Source: an uncultured Pseudobdellovibrionaceae bacterium (GTDB taxonomy: Bacteria > Bdellovibrionota > Bdellovibrionia > Bdellovibrionales > Bdellovibrionaceae). From it: 33,747 nt of DNA. The notes beneath the pieces are model-generated. The model was given only the letters and a program-made list of their open reading frames with translations. It was not told where the DNA came from and did not search any database. Positions 32,453 to 33,747 of the stretch are shown here, in pieces. The number at the start of each line of letters is the position of its first letter. Position 1 is the stretch's first letter. The stretch covers positions 1 through 33,747 of the forward strand of contig CALCCV010000316.1 of NCBI GenBank assembly GCA_937900305.1, read 5' to 3'. The translations under genes and the position numbers were made by a program.

Positions 32453-32845
32453 CTACTTGGGGTTGGGAAAATGCTGAATATGCTCATCACCGTTTCTTCC
32501 AAAATAACGAACTTTGCGGCCATTGAGATAGACAATGTAGTATGCACAGCCGGAAGCACATCCCTCTCTAACGAAGTCAGAGAAAGTTGCATCTCCGGTC
32601 TGCACCTTTCGGTTAATCGCGTCTAATTTCTCTTGGGAAAAACACGGTGCCACGCCTTCATGTTTGAAGGGTATCGACAGAGAAAAGGATTCTCCGTCTT
32701 GCGAATAGTATCGACACTCGTTTCTCAAAAAATCGACGTGATAAGATTCAACTCCCTCGTTAATGAGAATTGAGAGGATCTCAGGAAAAGAAATCTGCCG
32801 TGCAAGCGACTTCTCAAGCAACGGTCGGATAACTGACTCATTCAT
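32453..32845 (-). CDS. DUF1398 family protein
   Basis: The 130-residue protein matches the DUF1398/YbcV pattern: an N-terminal helix set, LINEGVESYHVDFLRNECRYY, and the conserved end GCAYYIVYLNGRKVRYFGRNGDEHIQHFP. No enzymatic role is known. AAGGAG lies 8 bases before ATG 32845. It sits between the MarR gene (15 bases upstream) and the SRPBCC gene (12 bases downstream), an operon. Confidence 0.85.
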   Translation of the reverse strand: MNESVIRPLLEKSLARQISFPEILSILINEGVESYHVDFLRNECRYYSQDGESFSLSIPFKHEGVAPCFSQEKLDAINRKVQTGDATFSDFVREGCASGCAYYIVYLNGRKVRYFGRNGDEHIQHFPNPK

Positions 32846-32860
32846 ATATAGAGTCTCCTT

Positions 32861-33328
32861 TCATTCGGTCGGGACAGTTTTGATTTGAAGATGGTCCGCT
32901 AGCTTTTGCAAAAGTGCCTTAAGCTGGGATCGTTCTGCTTTTGTGATGCAGGAAAAAAACTCGCGGTCGTTTTCGTCAGCGAGAGTTGCCAGCTTTGGAA
33001 CAAGCGATGCACCTTTGGTGGTTAGTTCAATATCTTGATACCGTCGATCACTTGAAGATTCCCTGCGGCTCACTAAACCTTTTTCGAGAAGGCGAGTGAT
33101 GAGTTTTGAAACGGCTCCCCGAGTAAGACCAGTTAATTCGGCGACCGCACTGGGCGAAGTCGTATCATCCCCACTATACATCTGTCGAAGAATGGCCCAT
33201 TCGGCGACGGTAACACCGCTTGCTTCGAGCTTCCGAGCAAATGAATAGGAAACATTATTGGAAACAGTTCGCATCCAATAACCGATGTGATCGGTGAGAT
33301 CACTCGCTTCAAGCTTTTGCTTCTTCAT
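32861..33328 (-). CDS. MarR family transcriptional regulator
   Basis: The 155-residue winged-helix regulator has VTVAEWAILRQMYSGDDTTSPSAVAELTGLTRGAVSKLITRLLEKGLVSRRESSSDRR, in which the recognition helix and the DRR wing are clear. It is first in an operon with DUF1398 and SRPBCC genes. An inverted repeat ATATTAGT/ACTAATAT in its promoter (33349-33391) is the probable self-operator. Confidence 0.9.
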   Translation of the reverse strand: MKKQKLEASDLTDHIGYWMRTVSNNVSYSFARKLEASGVTVAEWAILRQMYSGDDTTSPSAVAELTGLTRGAVSKLITRLLEKGLVSRRESSSDRRYQDIELTTKGASLVPKLATLADENDREFFSCITKAERSQLKALLQKLADHLQIKTVPTE

Positions 33329-33348
33329 TTTAACGCCTCCGATATTGA

Positions 33349-33391
33349 GATATTAGTATATAAGGAAATAGTTGTCACGGAAACTAATATC
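33349..33391. promoter_or_regulatory. Inverted repeat upstream of the MarR gene
   Basis: GATATTAGT (33349-33357) is complementary to ACTAATATC (33383-33391), 21-63 bases before the MarR start. MarR proteins usually bind such dyads; a 25-base gap between the arms is longer than usual, so each arm may belong to a separate site. Confidence 0.5.
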
Positions 33392-33546
33392 CCATTCGAT
33401 TAACGGTTTATTGGATTGTAGATTGGGTCATAACGTCTAGAAACTGATGAGCCTCCTTAAGCGATCTTTCGGCCCACGTAGGTTTTGGGGTGTCTTTGAT
33501 AGCTCAAGTCAATTCAACGTTTGAATGGTCTTGTGGGCGGCTCTTC

Positions 33547-33747
33547 TTATCCCACATGGTCGTGGGGAAAATACTCCGAGGGAACTCTGACTCCGCGACG
33601 CTCGATTTTCTCGGTCATAATAGAAGTTTTCATGAACCAATGCGAGATAAGGTAGCTTACCGAACAAGCCCCCAGAAGCGGAACAAGTCCAAGCGGTTGC
33701 CGGGTCGTTTCTAAAGCAAAAATTACGGAGGCAAACAATGCCCGCGA
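33547..33747 (-). CDS. ClC-type chloride channel, C-terminal part, runs off the window
   Basis: The frame enters from the right edge and reads SRALFASVIFALETTRQPLG, then LVPLLGACSVSYLISHWFM and SIMTEKIERRGVRVPSEYF. This is the end of the ClC membrane domain (FALExT helix and the SIxTEKxxRRG exit). In most relatives this leads into EYxxDxL and CBS domains; here the frame stops after EYFPHDHVG. None of the other frames continues it, so the protein either lacks CBS domains or is truncated. Confidence 0.75.
   Translation of the reverse strand, partial: SRALFASVIFALETTRQPLGLVPLLGACSVSYLISHWFMKTSIMTEKIERRGVRVPSEYFPHDHVG

Noticed and set aside
1..33747. tRNA or rRNA genes
   Set aside because: Apart from the tmRNA-like 3' end at 3574, I found no cloverleaf or rRNA signature on either strand by eye; a tRNA scan would be needed to be certain.

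Overview
The window reads as a stretch of bacterial chromosome of moderate GC content. A patchwork accessory region (about 1-17850) abuts a nitrite/nitric-oxide respiration cluster (17891-30407), followed by ordinary accessory and stress genes (30447-end). Small replication-relaxation-like proteins, a copper nitrite reductase, an unusual cbb3-type oxidase and the lipoprotein style would all fit Bdellovibrionota or a related Gram-negative lineage. That placement is an inference with modest confidence; no marker gene is present to prove it.

Accessory region. The left end (62-3616) is a decaying mobile element. A replication-relaxation-like membrane protein is frameshifted in a G run, and a large serine recombinase is cut by one in-frame TGA. 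The 3' end of the recombinase gene runs antisense into what looks like the 3' end of a tmRNA gene (ssrA, minus strand, 3574 to about 3935). This suggests integration into ssrA. The tmRNA copy is itself degraded and lacks its 5' half. Right behind it a 19-bp perfect inverted repeat precedes an AbiEi/AbiEii toxin-antitoxin pair, which is translationally linked to a 646-residue protein of no recognised family. Next come an orphan DNA methyltransferase with a partner protein and two genes with YubB/DUF1281-like character. A module of small unknown genes follows, with winged-helix proteins, strong hairpins and repeated short motifs that look like a replication or regulatory region (11200-14700). 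The region closes with an XRE regulator, a glycine-rich lipoprotein and a polytopic membrane protein.

Nitrogen-oxide cluster. Two divergent operons share a 116-bp AT-rich control region (26152-26267). Leftward (minus strand) run a CcoI/FixI-like copper ATPase, NnrS, an NsrR-type Rrf2 regulator, azurin, a lipoprotein NirK with a C-terminal cytochrome c domain, NirV, SCO1/SenC and a GAF-type histidine kinase. Rightward run a CcoN-like oxidase subunit, CcoO, a membrane-anchored cytochrome c nearly identical in design to the NirK tail, a truncated haemoglobin, an FmdE-like protein and a DUF454 protein. Together they look like a nitrite-to-NO branch, copper and haem maturation, NO sensing and detoxification, and a terminal oxidase or possible NO reductase drawing on the same cytochrome c and azurin pool.

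Right end. A CGNR zinc-finger protein and a CoiA-like nuclease lie back to back. A MarR-DUF1398-SRPBCC operon follows, with its SRPBCC gene interrupted by an in-frame TAG. The last gene is the C-terminal end of a ClC-type chloride channel that runs out of the window and appears to end before any CBS domains.
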